Source: Vibrio sp. MEBiC08052
Lineage (GTDB): Bacteria; Pseudomonadota; Gammaproteobacteria; Enterobacterales; Vibrionaceae
Reading direction: 5' to 3'
Length of the DNA: 64,000 nt
Assembly (NCBI RefSeq): GCF_001506075.1
Contig: NZ_KQ947477.1
Span: 87,218 to 151,217 of the forward strand
Shown: in pieces, positions 52,164-61,545 of the stretch
Numbering within the stretch: position 1 is the first letter of the stretch
How the letters are laid out: each line of letters opens with the position of its first letter
Position numbers and translations under genes: made by a program
Notes under the pieces: generated by a model
What the model saw: only the letters and a program-made list of their open reading frames with translations
Databases searched by the model: none
Told to the model about the DNA's origin: nothing

Positions 52164-54986
52164 TTATTCTAACATAGGTTTCAGGAAACGTGCGGTATGA
52201 GAACCGGTGACTTTGGACACATCCTCCGGTGTACCCTGAGCGATGATTTCTCCGCCACCTTGCCCGCCTTCAGGTCCCAGATCGACAACCCAGTCGGCCG
52301 TTTTGATCACATCTAAGTTATGTTCAATCACTACAACAGTATTGCCATGATCTCTCAATCGATGAAGAACCGTCAGCAATTGCTGAATATCGTGAAAATG
52401 CAACCCGGTTGTCGGCTCATCAAGGATATACAAAGTTTTTCCTGTATCGCGCTTAGAAAGTTCTCTGGCAAGCTTGACCCGCTGAGCCTCACCACCGGAC
52501 AGCGTGGTAGCAGCCTGACCTAAACGAATGTAAGAAAGCCCGACATCCATCAGTGTCTGTAATTTTCTGGCAATCACAGGAACCGGATCAAAGAAAGTTC
52601 TGGCATCTTCCACTGTCATTTCAAGTACTTCGTCAATGGTTTTACCTTTATATTTAACTTCCAAAGTCTCTCGGTTATAACGTTTCCCTTTACAGATATC
52701 ACAAGGCACATAAACATCTGGCAGGAAGTGCATTTCCACTTTAATGACCCCATCGCCCTGACAAGCCTCACAACGCCCGCCTCGAACATTAAAGCTAAAC
52801 CGTCCCGGCTTATAACCTCTGGAACGGGACTCCTGCGTTCCGGCAAATAACTCACGAATCGGGGTAAAGATTCCGGTATAAGTTGCAGGGTTAGAACGCG
52901 GTGTCCGGCCAATCGGGCTTTGGTCGATATCAATCACTTTATCAAGCTGATCCAGTCCCTTGATTTTTTTGTAAGGTGCGGGCTCTTCCGCACTCGCCCC
53001 ATTGAGTTCAATGTGGGCGATTTTATAGAACGTGTCATTAATTAAAGTCGATTTGCCTGACCCCGAAACACCGGTGACACAGGTAAACAACCCAATCGGG
53101 ATCGTCAACGTTACATCTTTGAGATTATTGCCGCTGGCCCCGGAGAGTTCGACCACCTTCTTCGCATCAAAAGGGGTTCTTTGCGTAGGAATGGCTATCG
53201 ACTTTTCACCACTCAAATATTGGCCGGTCAATGAATCCGGTGTCGCAATCACTTCCTCGACATTCCCTTGAGCAACAATATGTCCGCCATGTACCCCTGC
53301 TCCCGGGCCTATATCGACAACGTAGTCAGCCATCCGAATGGCATCTTCATCATGTTCAACGACAATCACGGTATTGCCTAAATCACGCAGGTGCGTCAGC
53401 GTTTGCAGTAATCTTTCGTTATCCCGTTGATGTAATCCAATCGAGGGTTCATCCAGAACATACATCACTCCAACCAGACCCGCTCCGATTTGGCTCGCTA
53501 AGCGAATTCTTTGCGCTTCCCCACCGGACAGCGTTTCAGCGCTCCGGGAAAGATTGAGATAATTTAAGCCGACATTAACCAGAAACTGCAGTCGGTCATT
53601 GATCTCTTTCATGATCTTTTCTGCAATTTGTGCTTTTTGCCCCGTCAGTTGCAACGACCCAAAGAAAGTCAGTGCTTCAGCAATACTCAGTTCAACAACC
53701 TCGGGAAGCGTGGTTTCATTGACAAACACATGACGAGCTTCTTCCCGAAGCCGGGCTCCGTGGCAACTGGCGCAGGGTTTGGTCGAGATAAATTTAATCA
53801 AATCTTCCCGGACTGAATTCGATTCCGTCTCTCGATAGCGCCTTTCCAGGTTACTCAGAATTCCCTCAAAAGGATGATATTTTACTCGGGTATCACCGCG
53901 ATCATTGACATATTTAAACTCAATCGACTGTGTTCCTGAGCCTTGCAGAATGACATTTTGGATTTTCTTCGGTAATTTTTCGAAAGGTGTCGTCAAATCA
54001 AAATCATAATGTTCAGCAAGTGACGTCAGCATTTGAAAATAATAGAAGTTCTTTTTGTCCCAGCCACGAATCGCCCCATTTGCCAAGCTGAGACTTTTAT
54101 CCTGAACGACTCGGGATGGATCAAAATATTGTTGAACACCTAAACCATCACAAGAATGGCAGGCTCCGGCTGGATTATTAAATGAGAACAGACGCGGCTC
54201 CAGTTCCTGCATACTATAACCACAATGTGAACAGGCAAAATTAGATGAGAATATGGTTTCATCTCCCGCCTCATCCATCGAAGTGACAACCGCAATGCCA
54301 CCAGACAATTCTAACGCGGTTTCAAAAGACTCAGCCAAACGCTGTTGCAAATCTGAACGGACTTTAAAACGGTCAACAATCACCTCAATCGTATGCTTCT
54401 TATGAAGCTCCAATGTCGGTGGATCTGAGAGATCACTGATTTCCCCATCAATTCGGGCGCGAATAAACCCTTGTGCAGCAAGGTTTGCCAGTGTTTTGAC
54501 ATGCTCCCCCTTCCGTTCTTTGACAATGGGAGAGAGCAACATCATTTTTGTGCCTTCCGGAAGATCAAGCACTTTATCAACCATCTGACTAATCGTCTGT
54601 GCGGCCAGAGGAGTATGATGCTCCGGACAGCGCGGCTCCCCGACCCGGGCATAAAGTAAGCGCAGGTAATCGTAGATTTCAGTGATAGTACCGACTGTTG
54701 AACGTGGGTTATGTGAGGTTGATTTTTGTTCAATAGATATTGCCGGAGACAGACCTTCGATATGATCAACATCCGGTTTTTCCATTAAAGACAGAAATTG
54801 TCGGGCATAAGCCGACAGAGACTCAACATACCGTCTTTGCCCCTCAGCATATAACGTGTCAAAAGCGAGGGAAGACTTCCCTGAACCGGATAATCCTGTG
54901 ACAACGATAAGTTTGTCACGCGGAAGTGTCAGACTGATATTTTTTAAATTGTGGGTACGAGCGCCCCGAATGTCAATACTATCCAT
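52164..54986 (-). CDS. uvrA: UvrA, excinuclease ABC subunit A
   Basis: The 940 residues match E. coli UvrA. Two ABC ATPase modules are visible: VTGLSGSGKSSLAFDT with LSGGEAQRIRLASQIG, and VTGVSGSGKSTLINDT with LSGGEAQRVKLARELSKR. Zinc finger cysteines appear at CSHCGYSM...CHSC and CEACQGDG...CDICKGK. It finds bulky DNA lesions with UvrB. A LexA box lies 69 bases upstream, so it belongs to the SOS regulon. Confidence 0.98.
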   Translation of the reverse strand: MDSIDIRGARTHNLKNISLTLPRDKLIVVTGLSGSGKSSLAFDTLYAEGQRRYVESLSAYARQFLSLMEKPDVDHIEGLSPAISIEQKSTSHNPRSTVGTITEIYDYLRLLYARVGEPRCPEHHTPLAAQTISQMVDKVLDLPEGTKMMLLSPIVKERKGEHVKTLANLAAQGFIRARIDGEISDLSDPPTLELHKKHTIEVIVDRFKVRSDLQQRLAESFETALELSGGIAVVTSMDEAGDETIFSSNFACSHCGYSMQELEPRLFSFNNPAGACHSCDGLGVQQYFDPSRVVQDKSLSLANGAIRGWDKKNFYYFQMLTSLAEHYDFDLTTPFEKLPKKIQNVILQGSGTQSIEFKYVNDRGDTRVKYHPFEGILSNLERRYRETESNSVREDLIKFISTKPCASCHGARLREEARHVFVNETTLPEVVELSIAEALTFFGSLQLTGQKAQIAEKIMKEINDRLQFLVNVGLNYLNLSRSAETLSGGEAQRIRLASQIGAGLVGVMYVLDEPSIGLHQRDNERLLQTLTHLRDLGNTVIVVEHDEDAIRMADYVVDIGPGAGVHGGHIVAQGNVEEVIATPDSLTGQYLSGEKSIAIPTQRTPFDAKKVVELSGASGNNLKDVTLTIPIGLFTCVTGVSGSGKSTLINDTFYKIAHIELNGASAEEPAPYKKIKGLDQLDKVIDIDQSPIGRTPRSNPATYTGIFTPIRELFAGTQESRSRGYKPGRFSFNVRGGRCEACQGDGVIKVEMHFLPDVYVPCDICKGKRYNRETLEVKYKGKTIDEVLEMTVEDARTFFDPVPVIARKLQTLMDVGLSYIRLGQAATTLSGGEAQRVKLARELSKRDTGKTLYILDEPTTGLHFHDIQQLLTVLHRLRDHGNTVVVIEHNLDVIKTADWVVDLGPEGGQGGGEIIAQGTPEDVSKVTGSHTARFLKPMLE

Positions 54987-55054
54987 CTTCTATGCTCTGG
55001 TAACATGTGGCAATGTCCTAGTATTACATAGAGTCAGATATGAGCAAAGTCTTA

Positions 55055-55070
55055 CTGTATAAAAAAACAG
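55055..55070. promoter_or_regulatory. LexA (SOS) box upstream of uvrA
   Basis: CTGTATAAAAAAACAG fits the CTG-N10-CAG consensus with an AT-rich core. It lies in the uvrA promoter region on the far side of the galU terminator. Confidence 0.88.
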
Positions 55071-55079
55071 TGTTTTGAT

Positions 55080-55109
55080 AAAAGAATGAGCGACCAATGT
55101 CGCTCATTC
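55080..55109 (-). terminator. Intrinsic terminator of galU
   Basis: On the minus strand a 10-base stem (GAATGAGCGA with its complement) and 6-base loop are followed by TTTT. It lies between the galU stop and the uvrA LexA box. Confidence 0.85.
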
Positions 55110-55122
55110 AGCAGTCATCAAA

Positions 55123-56010
55123 TCAAGCAGAAATTGCTTGTTCACCTTTCTTCGTTGAATGTTTATTGAGTTCAACTTTGTCTGAATTCTTCTGATAAAG
55201 ATGCTCGAAACAGTAGTTCGTTGCTTCAATATAGCCTTCAACACTACCACAGTCGAAACGATGTCCTTTAAATTTATAGGCCAACACACATCCGGCTTTC
55301 GCCTGTTTTAACAAAGCATCGGTAATTTGAATTTCTCCACCTTTACCGGGTTCGGTCTGTTCGATTAAATCAAAGATATCTGGCGTCAGAATATAACGAC
55401 CGATAATTGCCAGATTACTTGGTGCAGAACCAGCCTCTGGTTTTTCAACCATATCATCTACCCGGAAAAGATCATCTTTGATCATTTCACCGGCAATCAC
55501 ACCATACTTGTGTGTTTCATCTTCAGGCACTTCCTGCACAGCGACGATTGAACAGCGGAATTGTTTGAATAACGCCACCATTTGGGCAAGAACGCCATCA
55601 CCTTCACTGACACACAAGTCATCAGCAAGTACAACGGCAAACGGTTCATCACCGACAAGTTCTCGGCCAGTAAGAATGGCATGACCCAGCCCTTTCATTT
55701 CACGCTGACGAATATAAGTAAAGTTCGTGGTTTCAATGATTTTACGAATGTCGACAAGCAATTTTTCTTTGTTGGTTCCTTTGATTTGGTGCTCCAGTTC
55801 ATAGTTCATATCAAAATGATCCATGATCGAGTGCTTTCCTCGCCCAGTAACAATACACATCCCATTCATGCCTGCCTGAATAGCTTCATCAACACCGTAC
55901 TCGATCAAAGGTTTATTAACGACCGGCATCATTTCTTTCGGCATAGATTTGGTTGCGGGCAAAAAACGAGTTCCATAGCCAGCTGCTGGGAAGAGACATT
56001 TTTTAATCAT
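55123..56010 (-). CDS. galU: UTP-glucose-1-phosphate uridylyltransferase
   Basis: The 295-residue product starts IKKCLFPAAGYGTRFLPATKSMPKEMMP, the nucleotide-binding signature of GalU, and has VVLADDLC, DMVEKPE and the GKGGEIQITDAL substrate loop. It makes UDP-glucose for envelope polysaccharides, used by LPS and capsule pathways and perhaps the glycans handled by PglL. It lies between qstR and uvrA, the order I recall from V. cholerae. Confidence 0.97.
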   Translation of the reverse strand: MIKKCLFPAAGYGTRFLPATKSMPKEMMPVVNKPLIEYGVDEAIQAGMNGMCIVTGRGKHSIMDHFDMNYELEHQIKGTNKEKLLVDIRKIIETTNFTYIRQREMKGLGHAILTGRELVGDEPFAVVLADDLCVSEGDGVLAQMVALFKQFRCSIVAVQEVPEDETHKYGVIAGEMIKDDLFRVDDMVEKPEAGSAPSNLAIIGRYILTPDIFDLIEQTEPGKGGEIQITDALLKQAKAGCVLAYKFKGHRFDCGSVEGYIEATNYCFEHLYQKNSDKVELNKHSTKKGEQAISA

Positions 56011-56127
56011 ATTATCGTTACCTTGTTGTATTCAGGTTTTCCATCAACTTCATTCACTGTACCACGACTTACTCTGCAAGGTGATTTTGGATTGAAAAGA
56101 TACGGTCAAATCATACTACTGGCTCAT

Positions 56128-56775
56128 TTATGAGACTAGATTTTGTTTTGCCCATGTTGTGGCTTGAGTTCGGTTTTTCACAGATATTTTCTTGAAGATC
56201 TGATACAGGTGTGACTTGACCGTGAACTCACTGATGAACAGGTTATCTGCAATTTGTGTATTCGTTGCCCCCGTTTTCAGACAGCGCAAAATTTCCAACT
56301 CTCTGGAAGTCAGAGATATCGCTGCACTGATATTTTTATTGTTAAATAAATGTCGATAGTAATGAAGAAGTTGACCACAAATATGCCGTGGTAAGTAAAT
56401 TTGCCCATTTCGTATTTCACGCAGCGCAGCAATGATCAGTTCAATCGGATCACTACGATAGAAAAGTCCTTTCAGATTGCCTAACTGGAGAAGTTCTTCT
56501 GTTCTTGGGCGTTTCTCAACATTGATCACAACCGTTTCGAGACATAAATCCAGTGCGTTATACATATTCAAACGGGATAGCAATACCTCTTTTTGTTGAT
56601 AATCAAACAGGAGTATTTTGTGCCGATCAGTCTGATGGGACAGCATAAATTGCCGGGGTTGAATTTTTGGGAGTATCTGTCCCAGCGCGTCCTCGATTTC
56701 ATGATAGAACGTTGAAGGTTCTTGATTATCAGGATAGAGGATATAAAGCATTCTGCTGTAATTTGATCTTTTCAT
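56128..56775 (-). CDS. qstR: QstR-like LuxR-family regulator of competence
   Basis: The 215-residue protein has an N-terminal receiver-like domain lacking a clear phosphorylation site, and a C-terminal LuxR-type helix-turn-helix (LTSRELEILRCLKTGATNTQIADNLFISEFTVKSHLYQIF). This is the VpsT/CsgD group. Its position between galU and ssb matches QstR of V. cholerae, which with TfoX and HapR turns on DNA-uptake genes. The name rests on family and neighbourhood. Confidence 0.85.
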   Translation of the reverse strand: MKRSNYSRMLYILYPDNQEPSTFYHEIEDALGQILPKIQPRQFMLSHQTDRHKILLFDYQQKEVLLSRLNMYNALDLCLETVVINVEKRPRTEELLQLGNLKGLFYRSDPIELIIAALREIRNGQIYLPRHICGQLLHYYRHLFNNKNISAAISLTSRELEILRCLKTGATNTQIADNLFISEFTVKSHLYQIFKKISVKNRTQATTWAKQNLVS

Positions 56776-57048
56776 GGCCTTGTCGGTGTGCTGATTGAAT
56801 ATCGAACAACATGCCAGAACAGAAAAAACTCTTCTAATTCAATCAATTGTTTATCGTGCAGCGTCTTGTACCATTGAAAATATGAAGTCTATCAGTTTTA
56901 AAAAAATCGAGTGGTATTGAAAAAAGTGGTGTGATTTCCAATACTTTTAGATGAATTGCGATCAGAATTCAGTAAGGGAGTTGAGACCTTTATCAAGCGT
57001 GGTATCCTATGTGCTGAATAGATACATCATGAGATGACGGAGCAAAGC
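56776..57048. other. Divergent region between qstR and ssb
   Basis: These 273 AT-rich bases carry the promoters of both genes. I searched for a CTG-N10-CAG LexA box and found none, so ssb is not obviously under SOS control here. Confidence 0.5.
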
Positions 57049-57582
57049 ATGGCAAGCCGTGGAGTAAACAAAGTTATATTAGTTGGGAACCTTGGAAGTG
57101 ATCCTGAAGTTCGTTACATGCCAAGTGGCGGTGCAGTTGCGAACATCACTATTGCGACGTCGGAAACATGGCGCGATAAAACGACGGGTGAGCAAAGAGA
57201 AAAAACCGAATGGCATCGTGTCGCCCTGTTCGGGAAATTGGCAGAAGTCGCAGGAGAATACCTACGTAAAGGTTCTCAGGTATACATTGAAGGACAGCTG
57301 CAAACACGGAAATGGCAAGATCAAAGCGGTCAGGAGCGTTATACGACCGAAGTTGTTGTTCAAGGGTTTAACGGTGTAATGCAAATGCTGGGTGGACGTC
57401 AGGGAGCAGGGTCTGGTGGTCAAGCTCAACCTGGGATGCAGTCTCAACAACAAAATAGTGGCTGGGGACAACCTCAACAGCCTCAATCACAAGCGGCTCA
57501 TCAGCAACCACAGCAACAATCTGCACCGCAACCACAATACAATGAGCCACCAATGGATTTTGATGACGACATTCCGTTCTAG
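57049..57582 (+). CDS. ssb: Single-stranded DNA-binding protein
   Basis: ATG 57049 gives MASRGVNKVILVGNLG with GGAG six bases upstream; the earlier ATG at 57034 is not needed. The 177-residue protein has the OB fold (to about residue 112), a Gln/Gly/Pro-rich linker and the acidic tip DFDDDIPF that recruits replication and repair partners. The tetramer coats single-stranded DNA. Confidence 0.97.
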   Translation: MASRGVNKVILVGNLGSDPEVRYMPSGGAVANITIATSETWRDKTTGEQREKTEWHRVALFGKLAEVAGEYLRKGSQVYIEGQLQTRKWQDQSGQERYTTEVVVQGFNGVMQMLGGRQGAGSGGQAQPGMQSQQQNSGWGQPQQPQSQAAHQQPQQQSAPQPQYNEPPMDFDDDIPF

Positions 57583-57623
57583 GCTGGAATTTTTAATACC
57601 TGACTCATCGGGTAAATTATAGC

Positions 57624-57656
57624 GTAATAAAGCCCCGTTTAACGGGGCTTTATTAC
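57624..57656. terminator. Bidirectional terminator between ssb and metH
   Basis: A 16-base perfect stem around one central base (core AAAGCCCCGTT and complement) is flanked by AATAA and TTATTA, so it can act for both convergent genes. Confidence 0.9.
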
Positions 57657-57679
57657 TACTCAGTGAGACAAAAAACTGA

Positions 57680-60600
57680 TTAATCCATATTCGGGGCAAG
57701 CCACTTTTCGGCTTCTTCCCGCCCCCAGCCTTTTCGTTCGGCATAGCTCAGAAGTTGGTCTTCCTGAATCCCCGCGACAGCAAAATAACGGGAATCCGGA
57801 TGAGAGAAATACCAGCCGGATACAGATGCACCAGGCCACATGGCATAACTGGTTGTCAAAGACATCCCGATCTTCTCTTCAACCTGAAGCATTTCCCAGA
57901 TAGTGGCTTTTTCCGTATGCTCCGGACAAGCCGGATAACCGGGAGCAGGCCTGATGCCCTGATATTTTTCTCGAATGAGATCATCATTACTCAAGCGCTC
58001 ATCGCCCGCATATCCCCAGATCTCTTTGCGAACCCGTTCATGGAGGTATTCAGCAAAAGCTTCAGCCAAACGGTCGGCAACGGCCTGAACCATGATGGCA
58101 TTGTAATCGTCCCCTTGCGCTTTATACGCATCAGCAAGTTCTCGTTCACCAATACCACCAGTGACAGCAAAAGCACCGATCCAGTCTTTTTTTCCACTAC
58201 TTTTGGGAGCAATGTAGTCAGACAGACAATAGTTATACCCTTTCGGCTTGTGTGTTTGCTGCCGCAAATGGTGTAATCGATGAGCAACCTCTCGACGAGA
58301 TTCATCATGATAAACTTCGATATCATCACCGACACTTGCCGCCGGGAATAACGCACAAATTCCTCGTGCTTTCATCAGACCTTCGCTCTCAACGCGATCC
58401 AGAAATTCATTGGCATCTTTAAACAGACGACGCGCTTCTTCACCGACCTCTTCATGATCCAAAATCGCTGGATATTTACCCATCAGTGACCAAGTCATAA
58501 AAAATGGTGTCCAGTCGATATATTGACGGAGAGTTGCAATATCAAAATCATCAAAGACATGAACCCCACTTTGCAGGGGAACAGGTGGGGTGTAATTATC
58601 CCAATCAATCGCGACACGGTTTGCTTGCGCTTCTTCCAGAGTGACCGGGCGAGTTCTGGGGGTTTTCCGGGCATGCTGCTCCCGGGTCCGTTCATAGTCA
58701 ATATTCAGCTTCTCAACAAATCCCGGCCGTAATTCATTCGAAAGCAGAGAGGAACAAACACCAACCGCCCGGGATGCATTGTTTACATAAACCACTGGCT
58801 GATGGTAGTTTTGTTCAATCTTGACGGCTGTATGCGCCTTTGATGTCGTTGCACCGCCAATCAGCAATGGGAGTTCAAATCCCTGACGTTCCATCTCTTT
58901 GGCGACATGAACCATTTCATCTAAAGACGGGGTAATTAATCCCGATAAACCGATAATATCGACCTGTTTTTCTTTGGCAACTTTAAGTATCTGTTCACAA
59001 GGAACCATCACCCCAAGATCAATGATCTCGTAGTTGTTACATTGCAACACAACACCAACAATATTTTTCCCAATATCGTGGACATCGCCCTTCACTGTTG
59101 CCAGTAAAATTTTGCCATTAGTCCTTCCGCCCTGTTTCTCTGCATTAATGTACGGTTCAAGATAGGCAACCGCCTGTTTCATCACCCGAGCCGATTTAAC
59201 CACCTGGGGAAGAAACATTTTGCCCTCACCAAATAAATCACCGACCACATTCATCCCATCCATGAGCGGGCCTTCGATCACTTCTAATGGTTTCGCTGCC
59301 TGCTGTCTCGCTTCTTCAGTATCTTCAGTAATGAATTCGGTAATTCCTTTGACTAATGCATGTTCAAGACGCTTAGAAACCGGCCATGTCCGCCATTCCA
59401 ATGCCGCTGAATCATCCGCTTTCCCCACCGCATTTTCACGATACTCATCTGCAATCTCCAGCAAACGCTCCGTGCCATCATCTCTGCGGTTGAGAATGAC
59501 ATCTTCAACAGCATTTCTCAGTTTCTCAGGAACATTGTCATAGATCTCAAGCTGCCCGGCATTGACGATCCCCATGTCCATACCATTCTTAAAACAGTGG
59601 TAAAGGAATACAGCATGAATCGCTTCCCGCACGTAGTTGTTTCCTCGGAATGAGAAAGAAACGTTCGATACCCCGCCCGAGACCATGGCATAAGGCAACT
59701 CTCTTTTGATATCACCGACAGCATTAATAAAATCAACCGCATAGTTGTTATGGTCGTCTATCCCTGTTGCAACTGCAAAAATATTAGGATCAAAGATGAT
59801 ATCTTCCGGAGGAAAACCAACTTCATCAACCAGTATGCGATAAGCTTTGGTACAAATTTCAATTTTCCGCTCACGGGTATCAGCCTGACCAATTTCATCA
59901 AATGCCATCACCACAACGGCAGCACCATAGCGACGGATCAATTTAGCCTGATGAACAAACTTTTCTTTGCCTTCTTTCAAAGAAATTGAATTCACAATTC
60001 CTTTACCCTGAATGCATTTTAACCCCGATTCAATGACCTCCCATTTAGAGGAGTCTACCATTACCGGAACTTTGGAAATTTCCGGCTCAGAAGCACACAA
60101 ATTTAAGAAACGCACCATACAAGCTTCTGCATCGAGCATTCCTTCATCCATGTTGATATCGATAATCTGAGCACCATTCTCGACTTGTTGTCTGGCAACA
60201 TCTAACGCTTCATCGTACAACTCTTCTTTAATGAGACGTTTAAACCGGGCAGACCCCGTAACGTTGGTCCGCTCACCCACATTGACAAACAACGTTTCCT
60301 TCTCAATCAGGAGGGGCTCTAGTCCGGATAACCGACATGCCACGGGAATCTCCGGCAAGGAACGGGGCGGCACACCTTCAACAGCTAAAGCGATCTGACG
60401 AATATGTTCAGGCGTCGTCCCACAACATCCACCGACTAAATTCAGGAAACCGGCTCTGGCCCACTCACTAATATGCTCTGCCATTTGTTCGGGAGACAAA
60501 TCATATTCACCGAAGGCATTGGGTAATCCAGCGTTTGGGTGGGCAGAGACAAAAGACTCAGAAATTCGGGATAATTCTTCAACGTAAGGACGCAATTCAT

Positions 60601-61354
60601 CAGGACCAAGCGCGCAATTTAATCCAAACGATAAGGGCTGAACATGGCGTAGTGAGTTATAAAATGCCTCTGTTGTCTGACCGGATAGGGTTCGGCCTGA
60701 AGCATCGGTAATAGTTCCGGAAATCATGACAGGCAATGTCACATTTAATTCTTCAAACACACTATCAACAGCGAAAGCACAAGCTTTAGCATTCAACGTA
60801 TCAAAGATCGTCTCCAGCATAATCAGATCAACACCACCTTTAATCAAGGCGCGTGTCGATTCGGAATAAGCTTTTACCAAGCCATCAAAAGTTACGTTAC
60901 GAAAGCCCGGATCATTCACATCAGGAGAAATAGAACATGTCCGGTTAGTCGGACCCAGAACACCGGCGACATAGCGAGGGCGCTCCGGCGTTTTCGCGGT
61001 CCATTGATCCGCAACTTCCCGAGCCAGCTGAGCAGCAGCAAAGTTTATCTCTGCACTGTATGACTGCATATCATAGTCAGCCATGGCAATAGCGGTTGCG
61101 TTGAATGTATTGGTCTCAAGAATATCAGCGCCAGCTTCAAGATAGCTCGCATGAATTTCTTTAATTAAATCAGGTTGTGTCAACACAAGGAGATCATTAT
61201 TACCTTTCACATCGCAGTGCCAGTCAGCAAAACGTTCTCCGCGATAATCATCTTCTTGTAAGTTGTATCCCTGAATCATGGTACCCATGCCACCATCAAT
61301 CAATAAAATACGTTGTTGAAGCTGTTCTGCTATCTGATGCTTTACACTACTCAC
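57680..61354 (-). CDS. metH: Cobalamin-dependent methionine synthase
   Basis: The 1224 residues carry all four MetH modules: the homocysteine domain with zinc cysteines (GGCCGTTPEH near 310), the methyltetrahydrofolate domain (GERTNVTGSARF), the B12 domain with the cobalt-ligand histidine in DVHDIGKNI, and the S-adenosylmethionine reactivation domain (RPAPGYPACPEH). It makes methionine from homocysteine in the cytoplasm. A MetJ operator lies 50-70 bases upstream. Confidence 0.98.
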   Translation of the reverse strand: MSSVKHQIAEQLQQRILLIDGGMGTMIQGYNLQEDDYRGERFADWHCDVKGNNDLLVLTQPDLIKEIHASYLEAGADILETNTFNATAIAMADYDMQSYSAEINFAAAQLAREVADQWTAKTPERPRYVAGVLGPTNRTCSISPDVNDPGFRNVTFDGLVKAYSESTRALIKGGVDLIMLETIFDTLNAKACAFAVDSVFEELNVTLPVMISGTITDASGRTLSGQTTEAFYNSLRHVQPLSFGLNCALGPDELRPYVEELSRISESFVSAHPNAGLPNAFGEYDLSPEQMAEHISEWARAGFLNLVGGCCGTTPEHIRQIALAVEGVPPRSLPEIPVACRLSGLEPLLIEKETLFVNVGERTNVTGSARFKRLIKEELYDEALDVARQQVENGAQIIDINMDEGMLDAEACMVRFLNLCASEPEISKVPVMVDSSKWEVIESGLKCIQGKGIVNSISLKEGKEKFVHQAKLIRRYGAAVVVMAFDEIGQADTRERKIEICTKAYRILVDEVGFPPEDIIFDPNIFAVATGIDDHNNYAVDFINAVGDIKRELPYAMVSGGVSNVSFSFRGNNYVREAIHAVFLYHCFKNGMDMGIVNAGQLEIYDNVPEKLRNAVEDVILNRRDDGTERLLEIADEYRENAVGKADDSAALEWRTWPVSKRLEHALVKGITEFITEDTEEARQQAAKPLEVIEGPLMDGMNVVGDLFGEGKMFLPQVVKSARVMKQAVAYLEPYINAEKQGGRTNGKILLATVKGDVHDIGKNIVGVVLQCNNYEIIDLGVMVPCEQILKVAKEKQVDIIGLSGLITPSLDEMVHVAKEMERQGFELPLLIGGATTSKAHTAVKIEQNYHQPVVYVNNASRAVGVCSSLLSNELRPGFVEKLNIDYERTREQHARKTPRTRPVTLEEAQANRVAIDWDNYTPPVPLQSGVHVFDDFDIATLRQYIDWTPFFMTWSLMGKYPAILDHEEVGEEARRLFKDANEFLDRVESEGLMKARGICALFPAASVGDDIEVYHDESRREVAHRLHHLRQQTHKPKGYNYCLSDYIAPKSSGKKDWIGAFAVTGGIGERELADAYKAQGDDYNAIMVQAVADRLAEAFAEYLHERVRKEIWGYAGDERLSNDDLIREKYQGIRPAPGYPACPEHTEKATIWEMLQVEEKIGMSLTTSYAMWPGASVSGWYFSHPDSRYFAVAGIQEDQLLSYAERKGWGREEAEKWLAPNMD

Positions 61355-61402
61355 TTTGCCGCCCTATCCCTTGCTTTTTATCCATCCTACCACACAATCA
61401 TT

Positions 61403-61426
61403 AGAAATCTAGACGTCTATACGGTT
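61403..61426. promoter_or_regulatory. MetJ operator upstream of metH
   Basis: Three successive 8-mers read AGAAATCT, AGACGTCT and ATACGGTT. The middle one is a perfect MetJ box (AGACGTCT); the outer ones match at six and five positions. MetJ binds tandem boxes, so methionine-dependent repression of metH is expected. Confidence 0.75.
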
Positions 61427-61545
61427 ATATAATAGAACAATTTAACACGAAAAGAGATCACCTCACTACCAGAAAAAGTGATTGCTATTTATCCGACATC
61501 AAAGGAAAATTTCAACCTCCGTGTTCAAGATGTGAAGAGAAAAAA

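Noticed and set aside
56776..57048. LexA box shared by uvrA and ssb as in E. coli
   Set aside because: uvrA and ssb are not adjacent here, and no CTG-N10-CAG was found upstream of ssb; only uvrA has the box.
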